Shown: piece after piece, positions 10,702 through 23,279 of the stretch | Layout: each line of letters starts with the position of its first letter | Position numbering within the stretch: position 1 is the stretch's first letter | Notes under the pieces: model-generated | The model's input: only the letters and a program-made list of their open reading frames with translations | Told to the model about the DNA's origin: nothing | Databases searched by the model: none | From: Monoraphidium neglectum | Taxonomy: Eukaryota; Chlorophyta; Chlorophyceae; Sphaeropleales; Selenastraceae | DNA length: 24,300 bases | NCBI RefSeq assembly: GCF_000611645.1 | Contig: NW_014013067.1 | Coordinates: 1 to 24,300 of the forward strand | Direction of reading: 5' to 3' | Position numbers and translations under genes: made by a program

Positions 10702-11693
10702 ATGGAGCGGTAAGCTTCAGCGACAAGCGCTCGCCTGAAATGTAGCGAGGCAGCGGGGTGTGGCACGTGCGTCAACAATGCAGCGCTCCCACGCCCCTCC
10801 CTCCAGGCCTGTCGCACTGTGCCGCCGCGCCGCCGCCGGCCCCGCGCCCGCGCCGCCGCCAGCACGCCGCGGGTGGCACGCCGCCGCCGCTCGCATGCGC
10901 GGCCGCGTCAGCCGAGCTGCAGCCGCAGCAGCAGCAGCAGAAGCTGCAGGAGCTGCCCGGGCGGCAGCTGCAACCCGGCGACCTGGTGGATACGGCGGTG
11001 GCGGCAGCTGCAGAGGCGGCGGGCCGTCGGCTGGGGGATGCAGAGCTGCGGCTGGTGCGTTTTTTTTAACCCCGGTCTGCATCGAATGCTCGAGCCCCCA
11101 ATCCCAATCAAAGCCCCCAATCCTCAGAATCCTGTGTTCCACGGAGGCTTCATGGGCCCCTACGCCGCAGCTATCCGCAGAAGCTGTGTTGCGGCGGCCG
11201 CCCGGCTGCGCATCCCGCCAGGACCAGCGCCCTCCGTGCTGTCACATCCGTGCTCTAGCTGCCCACCCCAGCCTTTGCCTGGCGCCGATTGAACTCAGTT
11301 TCAAAGCCCACGCTGCCGCCCGCACTGCAGGTGCAGCGGCTGCGGGACAATTGGCTGGAGACGGCCGCGGACGTCGCCGCGTTGAGCCGGGAGGACGCGG
11401 CGGCGCTGTCGGTGCCACTGAAGGTCTGGAGCTATATCGGCAGCACCCTGGCCTCGGCGGCGGACGGCCCCGCTACGGAAGGCGCCCGGGCGGACGCGGC
11501 TGCCGAAGAGGCGGCCGAGGGCGCCGAGACGCCTGGTCGAAGCGAGGGCGGCGGCGACGGCGCGGCGGAGCTGCATCCGGACATAATGCAGCGCCGCGCG
11601 CCGCCGCGGCGCCGCCTTTTCTCGCGGGCGCATGTGCGGGTGACGCGGCGCACCAAGCAGGCGCCGTACGGCCTCAGGGTGCGATTCGATTGA
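10702..11693 (+). CDS. Small protein with SAM-like helical segment
   Basis: Proposed exons: 10702-10709, 10784-11054 and 11331-11693 (TGA 11691-11693), 213 aa. The ATG sits in a strong context (gacgccATGG). The short first exon uses donor GTAAGC and acceptor TGCAG; an earlier acceptor at 10752-10753 keeps the same frame. Donor GTGCGT at 11055 joins phase 0 to an acceptor at 11329-11330. Residues 1-50 are Pro/Ala/Arg-rich and could be an organelle transit peptide. A Gln run follows, then a helical part that continues across the join (DAELRL then VQRLRDNWLETAADV) into a segment resembling SAM-like helical bundles (about residues 94-132). An acidic Ala/Glu linker and a basic C-terminus follow. 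Function unknown. The frame across the second join is convincing; the first exon is less certain. It might instead supply the N-terminus of the downstream recombinase. Confidence 0.55.
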
Positions 11694-12181
11694 GACTGTC
11701 GTCTGAGGGTTTTTTGTTTTTCAGGGGGTAGCCGGTTTCATTTAGAGACCTGAGCTGAAAAAGGTATCAAGCTGCACCCCGACGTCGTTGATGTGGCATG
11801 ACGGGTGCGCGGCTTTTTCAACGGCAGCTGCCGCACCTGCACATGCTCATCCGTTGACTCATTGACACCTCTGCTTGTTTCGCCTCCCATTGCCTCTCCA
11901 GCCCTAGCCGCAACCCTGGTGCATCCACATATCATGCGACCAACACCACACACGCGGTGCACCCAAGCCCCTTTATGCAGCGGCTCCCCCCTCCAGTCGC
12001 TGCTCGCTGTTGTGCCCCCTCCCATCTCTCCGTGAGCATGTTTTTTCCTGCCCACCCTCCCTTTCCAGTCGCACCCCCATCCAATATCCTCTTGTCCCCT
12101 CTCTGCCGCCTCCCCCCGCCCAGCCCTGCCCACACCCACACCTCCCCTTGAACCACAAACGCACCCCGAAAGGATGAAGAG
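11694..12181. other. Spacer between the SAM-like gene and the recombinase gene
   Basis: These 488 bases contain no TGTAA signal. They include a T-rich acceptor-like sequence (ttttttgtttttcag, ending near 11725) and a pyrimidine-rich stretch at about 12040-12150. An in-frame TGA lies at 12149-12151 upstream of the recombinase start. The stretch could be 3' UTR plus promoter, or an intron if the two genes are one. Confidence 0.5.
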
Positions 12182-14335
12182 ATGAGTGAAGCGCTGAGGG
12201 CTGAGCTTGCTGAGCTGGAAGCGTTCAGCCGCGGCCGCTTCTTTGGCCAGAGGGTGGAGCCTATCAGCCCCACCACCCATAAGGTGGACGTGCAGTACAT
12301 CAAGTGAGGGGCGGGGGGTTGGGGTAGGGGTGTGCATGTGTGTGTGTGTGTGTGTTTACGTAAGGGGTATAAGTGTGTGTATGTATGTATGTATGTATGT
12401 ATGTATGTATGTATGTATGTATGTATGTATGTATGTATGTATGTATGTATGTATGTATGTATGTATGTATGTGTGTGTGTGTGAGCGATTGTTTGCGTGT
12501 GTGCGCGTTGCTGCACCTGCTGGGGTATTTATACATTGATATCCGTGCAAGTGTATGTATGTGTGTGTGTGTGTTTGTGTGTTCTGCCAAGGAGTCACAT
12601 GGTCTACAATGACAGCATGGTTCTGCATATCCTTGTTATCCTGCAACCCCGACGGGGTGCTTATGCCCCTCAGCAGGACGCTGCAGCGCGCCAGGGCACA
12701 CTCGCCCCCTCCCCATGGACACACATGGACAGACACGTGCGCGACAGCACACAGCAAACATACGCTCCACCTCACAACCCACCACGGGCTGACCAGACCC
12801 ACACTGGCGCGCCACAGGCCACACCACCGCCTGCCACGCCCCACGCATGCGCTCGGTACCGTGCCCCGCCGCAGGACGATGCTCGGGTGGCTGCACCGCT
12901 GGAGGGGGGTGCCCCTGGAGTCTCTGACCCTGCGCTCGATGTTCCCCTCTGTTGAGGAGGCGGGCGTGACCCACGCGTTTGACTTTGTGCAGTTCCTGGT
13001 CAACGTGAGCTTGGGGGCTTGCAATGCTTGACCGCTGTCGTGTGCAATGACCGTGTATGCGCGTGTGGTGCGCAGCCATCCGCCACAGCTGATTGTCACA
13101 CGCGGCGTGGTCTCCTATTAATACACAAGTGTTGGCCTTCATGCGGACTGCGGCGGAGCGTGCTTGGGTGCTTGCGGCAGCTTCTTGTCAATGTCAGCAG
13201 GGACTCCCTCCGCCTCTTCAAAAGTATCCAGGCATAGGTCTCCTCGCGAAACCAGGCTCCAGTTGCGCCGCGAATGGTCGCACGTAATCCACGTGTGTCC
13301 CCTGTTTGATGGCTGATCCCCCTGTGCCCCTCTGTCTCTCGCGCGTCACAGGAGCGCAAGGCCAACCCCCGCACCCAGTTCAACGTGCTGGCCGCATGCG
13401 TGCACGTTGTGCGTTTCCTGTACCACGGGGAGTCCAAGGTTAGGCCACGGGGTTGTCCGAGGTTCACGGGGCAATCGGCCTGCCCTGTTCAACTCCCGAC
13501 CTGGGCTTCACGTCATTGGGCGGAGCCCTCGTGATGGTGCAATGTCAAGGTTCAAAGCTGTACTGGGTTGTCCGTCCATGCTCCGTGTGCGAAGCAGAGG
13601 CTGCAGCCCTCTGCCCATGCGGCCGCCCTGAGCGTGCAGCCGACGTTCCGCGCCCGCCTCTCCGCTCGTTGCCCTGGCGCCGCAGGTGGACCGGGCCAAC
13701 CCGAAGGCCGTGCCCTACAGGTCTGTGTCTGTGTCTATGCACATGCACATGCATGCGTGTGTGTTTGCACATGCACGTGCGCGCGTGCGCGCGCGCGCGC
13801 GCAAGTGTGTGTGTGTGTGTGCGCGCGTGTGTCCGGATACCTGTTGCAGGGGCCGGCGGGCGGCAGAGGGGCCGCCCTGCTGCTTGTGCCCATAGGGGGA
13901 ACGTTGCCTGAGAGTTTGGCGCCTCCCCTTGCCCTGGCCACGCCTGCCGTCCCCTTTTTGCACCATGCGCTCTTGCCCACTCGCATCGACAACGCGCCCG
14001 CCGTCCCCCTCCCTCCTGCGCCTCCTCTGCAGTGACCTGCCGGTGATGGCGGCCCTCAAGCAGCTGGTGTCAAAGGCGCACAAAGCCGTCAAAAAGGCAC
14101 GTGGAGCTCGTGCTGCAGTCTGCAATATCGTGTGACGCTGGGCCCCATTCCCAACCCCAACCCGCTCACCAAATCTCCCCTCGAACCCCTCGTTCTGGCC
14201 CCTGCACGCCGATCCTTCTCTCAGCATTACCCCTTTGTAACACAACACACGCGCATGCACGCGCACACTCAAGATTGAGCGTATACGAACACACACACAC
14301 ACACACACACGCACACACACACACACACACACACA

Positions 14336-14372
<37 letters not shown>

Positions 14373-15383
14373 TTTCTCTCTATCTATCTCATTATCTATA
14401 TCGTGCTCCTAGGCCCCCCTGGTTGCTGACGAGCGCCTCAAGTGGCTGGAGTGGGACGAGTTCCTCGGCCTAGTCAGGGAGCTGCATGGGGAGTGCGCGG
14501 GTGGGTTCGACGGGCGCCGCAAGCACGCAACTCAAAAACAAACACACACCACATGGCCCCCGCGTACTGCACGCCCTCGGCTCTGTCGCCGTCTAAAAGC
14601 GCCGCACACGGGCGGAGCGTCAGCGCTCGGCCAGGCGCTGCTTGGAGTCGTCGCTGTGTTCCCTTGCGGTTGGCGGGGCTGTCGCCCGCCGGCACACCCT
14701 CAAGATGGGGTATCGCCCAGCAACCTTGCTGCCTCGCACGCGGCCCACGCTTTTGTGCCAAACTCACACCCACTCCTAAACCCCACATCCCCTCAACCCT
14801 CATCTTTGGGCCCTGGCTCTTGATTTTTCATACCTGGGGGCCACCCTTGAATGGCATATAGGCCTGACAACCTCTGGTGTGCCGCGGTCGCGGAAAGAGG
14901 TGGCAGTGTGTCTGCAGCGCTACCTGGTGAGCGCACCCATGCCGCCACAGCGGCGCCGCTCCATGCTGTGTGCCTGCTCTGCGCGGGGCCGCCACGACAC
15001 CACCACGTGCTGCGACCGTGCCGCCTGCGCTCGCAGACGTGATTTAGATGTTGGCAGTCCACCGCCTTGCCCGGACTTGACCCAACCCCCTTTTGCTCCC
15101 TGTCGGGCGCTGATGTTTTGCCGCTGCCTTCTTGCATCACCAAAGCCGCGCTGGAATACTGTAATTCACAAGGCGCCAGCACACGCCATCACTCCACCTC
15201 CCCTCCCTCTCCCCTCTCCCCGCCCCTCGCCATATCCCTTTCAAGATATTTGCCATCCTGTCGTGCATCCCAGACCGCCAGCGCACCCTGCGTGAGCTGC
15301 AGCTGGGCCGCACGCTGGTAAAGGAGGACGGCAGGTAGGGCGCGTTTGTGGTGCGCGTACGTGTGTGCGCATGAGCCTTGGGG

Positions 15384-15430
<47 letters not shown>

Positions 15431-18163
15431 GGATGTGACACACCCGTCACAGACCTTGCTGGGTAGCTTTCAAAACGTTTCCTCAATCAGAAGCAAAGCC
15501 CACACCCCGCTCATGGCAGCCGCCGTTGCCATACCTGGGCTTCCGGCTTGCGGCTCGCTCGCAGACAGTCCACATTGGCTTCACAGAACAGCAGTGAGCC
15601 TCTAACCCCGGAACCACAAACATGGGCGGCCTTGTAAAATGACCTCTCACACACACGCACACTTACACACGTGCCCTTCCTGTAGGTGGCTGATCCGCCA
15701 CACAGCGGCCGACTACAAGACGGGGAAGCTGTACGGGCAGCGCCCCCCTTTGGTCATTGCGTCCTTCCTCTACCCAGAGCTGGAGGCCTACATAAATGAG
15801 TTCAGGTGGGACTGTGGTGGATAGCGACCTTGTTATAGGGTTGTGTCCGTGTGCGTGAGCACGTGCGCGTGTGTCTTGCATTTTTTGTGTGTGTGCGCAT
15901 TTGTGTATGCGCGTGTGTGTGTGAGTGTGTGTATGTGTGCGCGCGCGTGGTGGGTCTAGAGTGGTTACAAAAGTGATCTTTGTGTCGTTTCGGGCTGGAG
16001 CATGTTTGCTCATGAAATTGCTATGGTGGCTGCAGCGTGGGGATGTCTTCCTCAAGATGACCTCAGCAAGATATTGGCCGCCGCGGTTGTTTGTGTGCTG
16101 CTATTTGCTGCCGCCCCTCTTGGGACGTTTTCTTGGGCATGAGAGGGGTGGGGGCAGGTGACAGCATCCGACAAATTTGCGCGGGTGACCATCTCATGAT
16201 CCCTGAAAGCTGTCTGGAAGAAACCGCCGGCCGCAGGGGGGACAGGGTGGTGCGTGCAGGTGTTGAGTAGGAGGGGGGGCAAGTGGTGGCAGTGCGCGTG
16301 ATTTGGTGGCTCAGACCGGACCCGGCGGTCTTCACTCTCTTCGAGCGCGCTGCCTGCCTGAAGCTCCTTGCATGCTCATGGATGATCCTTGCCCCCCCCC
16401 TACTCCCTCAACCCCCACATACGCATATGTGCACGTATGAGCGCACACCCACACCCCCCCCCCACTCACACGCAATCACACACACACACACAATCATACA
16501 CATGCGCAAACCTCCCGCCCCGCTCACCCCCCCCAGGGCTGAGCTGAACCCCAGCCACGACTTCCTCTTCACGCGCGTCCTGGGGGGAGGGCCCCTCACT
16601 GACAAGGCGCTCTACGACATGTTCGGTGCGCTGCTGCAGAGAGACACAACGAGCTTGCGCCACAGCTGCTCCTTTGGGATTGACAGGGGGGACAGGCTGC
16701 TGAGGATGGGGCCTGCCATAAATTAGGCACCACCTAAATCATGACCACCAGGCCCCAGCCGCTACAGCTCGACCCCCCCAAGGGGCAGAGCTTGGCTGCA
16801 TAACCAAAGCGCTGTGCGGGTGGTGGTGTTTCAAACTGTCTCCAGAGACCGAACTTGCCTGGTCGCTTGTGTTCGGAGTGCTGTAAGGAGGCTTGTGGGG
16901 GGGCGGGGCGGCGGCGCATCTGCGTGCGTGCTTCTGCATTGCGTGGGGATGTGGGTTTCTTTGCATGGATGTGCTGTGTGGGTGGATTTATAAGAGCAGG
17001 TGTTCCGGAAGCGAGCATTGGTGTTTGCACGTGTTCGTGTGTTTGTGTGAGAGAGAGAGAGTGTGTGTGTGTGCGTATGTGCCACCTGCTTGAGGCAACC
17101 TGTTGCCCCTCAACTCTTAGGCAAAGGGGCCCAAGCACGGGGCGAGCCCCAAGCTTCAGGGCTGCACGTTTCTCGGCCTCCCCCCAGCGCAGCTTCCTGA
17201 CCGTCATCACTGCCACGAACCCTGACACTACCACCGCCCTCCCTCGACCGCACCGCCTCCCCTTTCCCAACCCCGGTCCACTTTCACCCCATGCAAATCT
17301 CAGTCACCTGGTGCCCCACAACCCCACAATTGCAATCAACCCCCTGCACACCCAAACGCACCCCGCCCTCATCCCGCCGACCCCAGTCCACACCTGCCAG
17401 CGCCGCACCGGGAAGGCCACCAACCCCCACCTCGTGAGGGACATGGTCGTCACGCACCTCAGGTGACGGGCTGGCCGCATAGATTTTGGATGGTTGCTGA
17501 ACATGTGATCGGCTCCCCGCCTCGCACAAACACATCCAACCTCACTAGCAACCCCACATGAAGTCGCATTTCCTCCTCCCAGCTCGCGCGCGTGCGCACA
17601 CATGCACACTCCCTGTGTCTCACACACATACAATCATACGCACTCTCAAGTTCGCATACGTTTGTGCGCAATTGCAAACAACTTCACCAGGTCTCGCGGC
17701 ACCAGTGAGGGGGAAATGGAAGCCCTAGCCATCTACATGGGCCACAGCGTGGCGATGCAGGCGAGTCAACTGTTTTGTTGGCACTCTTGCATTCCTGGGG
17801 GTTGTGGGAGAACGTGTGGGTGGGTTGCTGCTCACCTGACGCATGCAGGGCTCGTCATCACATGGGAGGCTTACATGACGCCAAGTTGGCGCGGCAGCTG
17901 GGCAGTTTTTGTTGCAGGCAGCGTGTCTTGCCAGGGAGCCCTCAGGACAGGGCAAGCGCCGTCAGCTCATCAAGCGCAATCCAAAACACAACACCGCCTG
18001 TTGCACGGCGCACGCAGATCCTTGCACGGCTGCACCGAGCTGCACATATCGCGATTCAGCACGTTCGAGGTCTCCTCACGCCCGCAGCTTCCCCCGGCTC
18101 GCTCTCCCTTGATCCTTCCCTTGGCAGCCGCAATGCCCTTCTCCCCAGCCGTGTGCGTGCACA

Positions 18164-18200
<37 letters not shown>

Positions 18201-18460
18201 GCACGCACGCACGCACAAACACACACACACACACACAAATGCAACCATACTCTCCCCAACCACACCGTCCCCATACCCCCAAACCGCCTGAACCCCCAAA
18301 ACAGCGGGACACCTACGACCGCCGCACGCGCGATCAGAAGGTCACGCCGGCGGTGGCACTCATGGAGCGCCTCAGCAGCCCCCAGCAGGGCGGGCCCGCG
18401 GCGGCGGCGGTGGTGGCGGCGGGCTGCGGGCCGGCAGCGGCGGGCGGGGCGGCGCGGTAG
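12182..18460 (+). CDS. Tyrosine recombinase/integrase-like protein, 13 exons
   Basis: Exons: 12182-12303, 12875-13004, 13352-13438, 13686-13720, 14033-14096, 14413-14500, 14862-14926, 15246-15334, 15686-15805, 16537-16625, 17387-17462, 17691-17760 and 18305-18460 (TAG 18458-18460), 396 aa; all phases close. Residues about 40-197 are helical and resemble an N-terminal core-binding domain (LGWLHRWRGVPLESLTL; later LKWLEWDEFLGLV). The catalytic domain starts near 190 (QRYLIFAILSCIPDRQRTLREL). Candidate catalytic residues are Arg208 or Arg210, Lys238 or Lys241 in YKTGK, H311-L-V-R314, His340 in MGHS and Tyr349 in RDTYDRR. His340 to Tyr349 is nine residues, as in phage-type integrases. The C-terminal 40 residues are Ala/Gly-rich. 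The family cuts and rejoins DNA through a Tyr-DNA intermediate. Twelve introns suggest a resident nuclear gene, not a recent insertion. The start is the first ATG after an in-frame stop; an upstream exon is possible. Confidence 0.88.
12304..12874 (+). repeat. Recombinase intron 1 with TG and GTAT repeats
   Basis: The 571-base intron holds (TG)n at 12337-12355, a perfect (GTAT)23 at 12379-12470, (GT)n at 12471-12482, and more TG at about 12553-12582. Its 3' half is loosely CA-rich (about 12715-12850). The long Tyr/Val/Cys/Met or Ile/His/Thr reading frames here are repeat artefacts. Confidence 0.9.
12379..12470 (+). repeat. Perfect (GTAT)23 tetranucleotide microsatellite
   Basis: The period of four is unbroken over 92 bases and is flanked by TG dinucleotide runs inside recombinase intron 1. 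Confidence 0.97.
13738..13842 (+). repeat. Alternating purine-pyrimidine tract (TG/CA/GC), intron 4
   Basis: Recombinase intron 4 (13721-14032) starts with about 100 bases that are almost entirely alternating purine and pyrimidine: TGCACA-type, then (GC)n at about 13786-13802, then (GT)n. Such sequence is the classical Z-DNA-forming type. Confidence 0.85.
14097..14412 (+). other. Probable GC-AG intron 5 of the recombinase
   Basis: Joining AAAAAG at 14091-14096 to GCCCCC at 14413 keeps phase 0 and a sensible protein (KAVKK then APLVADERLKW). The intron would begin GCACGT, which resembles a GC-type donor, and end CTCCTAG. The alternative GT donor at 14118 is also in phase and would add seven residues, but matches donor consensus poorly. 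The intron carries AC, CT and AC runs at 14289-14372 just before its acceptor. Confidence 0.6.
14289..14372 (+). repeat. Compound (AC)n(CT)n(AC)n microsatellite
   Basis: AC dinucleotides with one GC interruption run to about 14336, CT to about 14360, then AC again to 14372. The array lies in the 3' part of recombinase intron 5, close to its acceptor. Confidence 0.95.
14927..15245 (+). other. Recombinase intron 7
   Basis: Donor GTGAGC at 14927 and acceptor TTTCAAG ending at 15245 join phase 0, placing QRYL directly before IFAILSC as expected at the start of an integrase catalytic domain. I see no extra exon inside these 319 bases. Confidence 0.75.
15385..15429 (+). repeat. (TG)22 microsatellite in recombinase intron 8
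   Basis: An unbroken TG run lies near the 5' end of intron 15335-15685. The same intron has AC-rich sequence at about 15649-15670, just before its acceptor. Confidence 0.95.
15838..15952 (+). repeat. TG-rich repeats, 5' part of recombinase intron 9
   Basis: Interrupted TG runs with GC steps follow the donor at 15806. AC-rich repeats sit at the other end of the same intron (about 16420-16505). Confidence 0.85.
16420..16505 (+). repeat. AC-rich repeats, 3' end of recombinase intron 9
   Basis: ACACCC, CACACG and (AC)n runs precede the acceptor at 16535-16536. They are complementary to the TG-rich sequence at the 5' end of the same 731-base intron. Confidence 0.85.
16626..17386 (+). other. Recombinase intron 10
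   Basis: Donor GTGCGC at 16626 and acceptor CCCCAG ending at 17386 join after the first base of a Val codon (LYDMF then VHTCQRRTGK). Reading through the donor would instead end the protein at a TAG near 16724, before the H-x-x-R and Tyr motifs. TG and GA runs lie at about 17020-17075. No other gene is visible in the intron. Confidence 0.75.
17761..18304 (+). other. Probable GC-AG intron 12 of the recombinase
   Basis: The exon ends ATGCAG at 17760 and the next bases are GCGAGT, a good match to the GC-donor consensus. The acceptor AAACAG ends at 18304. The join is phase 0 and places MGHSVAMQ directly before RDTYDRR, giving the His-to-Tyr spacing of integrases. No GT donor nearby gives a workable frame. 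Confidence 0.75.
18161..18237 (+). repeat. (AC)n/(GCAC)n microsatellite in recombinase intron 12
   Basis: AC runs (about 18169-18196), a GCAC run (about 18197-18216) and a second AC run (to about 18236) lie shortly upstream of the final acceptor at 18303-18304. Confidence 0.93.
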
Positions 18461-19952
18461 GCCGGGCGGCGCCGACAAAAGGCAATTAGTGTTTGCGGCG
18501 GCCGTGCACGTGGACCAGTCCGGTCCGGCAAGTGGCAGCGCTCAGGAGCAGAGTGTGTAGTTTTGGTACCCTGGACTGCTTACCTTGATTTCAGGCTCAA
18601 ATGAGTTGCTGACAGCATCGTAGCTAGGGACACCGTGAGTATCCGGACACTTTGTTGAGTGACATAGTCAGTGACAGAGATGAATAGGGGCAAAAGAGAA
18701 GGTTTGGGTTGGGTCACACAGGGTGGGGGTGGTCAGACCTAGGTAGTGGGACTGGCGGGCAGGGGTGCACAGGGCTCCAGCCTGCTGCGTTGCAAGTGCT
18801 GTAGGTTGGTGACTGCCTGCAGCGGCTGACAGGTTTGAGAGAGCCTGATTTTTGCAGCGCTGCTTTGCGAGGCGCCGTGTAATCAAGGATACTTATTTCA
18901 AGTCGGCAGCACAGCGCGCTCATGTTGTTGCAGGGAACGGCAGCCCAGTGGTGTGCCAGTCAGGGGTTGGGAACGCGTCAAGTAGCACAGCGAAGTTTGC
19001 GCTTTAGGGCCCAGGGCAGCAGATTGGACGGAAAGGCCGCGTTGCAGCATCACACAGGCCGGCAAAGGGTGCCCAGGGGTGGGAGGAGGTTATGGTCATG
19101 CCAGCGAGGGGAGGTGGAGGCGATTGAGGACGAAGTTCCCGTCAGGGGAAGTAAGCGGTGCGCATATGACGAGAAGCGGTCTGTGCGCACCGTCAGGACT
19201 CCCAAGAAAGCAGCCAGCGCTTTGTGCAAGCCGGCCGTGTGATGTGCCGCTCACCCACTGACTGGGTGCGCAGCGCCCGGCTGGCCCAGTGGTTGGGCGG
19301 GCTAGGGTAGCTAGGCCTGCTGCACAAGAAGTCGTTGAGGCAGCGAAGAAAGAGTATACGAGGAGGGTTTGACGGTCGCTGCATATGCAGACGTCGCTTT
19401 GGGGCCGGCTGGTGACTTGGGCGGTGCACGAGCGAGGCTGCCGGCCACTGTGGCCACGCATGCACGGTGACAGAGGTGACGCTGATTGTGCCAGGTTGGA
19501 TTGCTCTGCACACACGCCGTCACCCTGCACAGATATACATGTCCATATTTGATCAATCAAATCGTATCAGGGCGCACCATCGCGACCCGGCCACGTTTCG
19601 TTGCGGCCTCTTCGAAACACCGTGCTCGCAGAATCTGGGTCTATCCGAAGCATCAACTGCAATACCTGAGACCTGTAAAAAAAAGATCCAACTTACGCAT
19701 ACGCCAGGGCCGGTATTCTGCGTATACCCGCCTGCCCGCTGCCGCGCTGCGGCGGCTACTGCGACACGCTCGCGACTCTTTCCCGCCGGATCCCGCGCGA
19801 GCGCAACCGCCGCGGGCCCACCCGCCCACGCAGGCCCAGCGCACACCGCCGCACCCTGATCCTGTATTCGTTCTTGCCAGGCATCACCACTTCAAGCGCA
19901 AGCCGTTGGGGTGACCGGCCGCGGCCCCACCTTGCCCCTGCCGCGGACGCCG
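18461..19952. other. No supportable gene: recombinase 3' UTR and SWEET upstream region
   Basis: About 1.5 kb without recognisable coding sequence. The ATG frame 18922-19242 (+) and the overlapping frame 19096-19560 (-) have no family resemblance and only moderate third-position GC. The region from about 19700 to 19952 becomes strongly GC-rich, as expected for the 5' UTR and promoter of the next gene; an in-frame TGA at 19857-19859 limits how far upstream the SWEET frame could extend. Confidence 0.6.
18878..18882 (+). terminator. TGTAA poly(A) signal, likely for the recombinase gene
   Basis: TGTAA occurs 418 bases after the recombinase stop codon, giving a plausible chlorophyte 3' UTR length. 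It is the first copy I found downstream. Confidence 0.55.

Positions 19953-23279
<3,327 letters not shown>

Noticed and set aside
11932..12516. Minus-strand frame rich in Thr-Tyr-Ile-His
   Set aside because: It is a translation of the GTAT microsatellite in recombinase intron 1.
13715..14368. Minus-strand frame with Arg-Glu and Val-Cys runs
   Set aside because: It is generated by the AC, CT and GC repeats of recombinase introns and covers true plus-strand exons.
16626..16726. Read-through end of the recombinase at 16724-16726
   Set aside because: It would omit the H-x-x-R, His and Tyr motifs. Splicing 16625 to 17387 restores them with correct phase, so read-through is at most an intron-retention product.
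12182..18460. Recombinase as part of an intact Crypton, DIRS or viral element
   Set aside because: No terminal repeats, reverse transcriptase, RNase H or viral genes are visible within the window, and the gene has twelve introns. Ends outside the window cannot be excluded.
18922..19242. 106-codon ATG frame on the plus strand between the recombinase and SWEET genes
   Set aside because: No recognisable motif, an Arg/Gly-rich mixed composition and moderate GC3; it overlaps the likely 3' UTR end and an equally long minus-strand frame (19096-19560).
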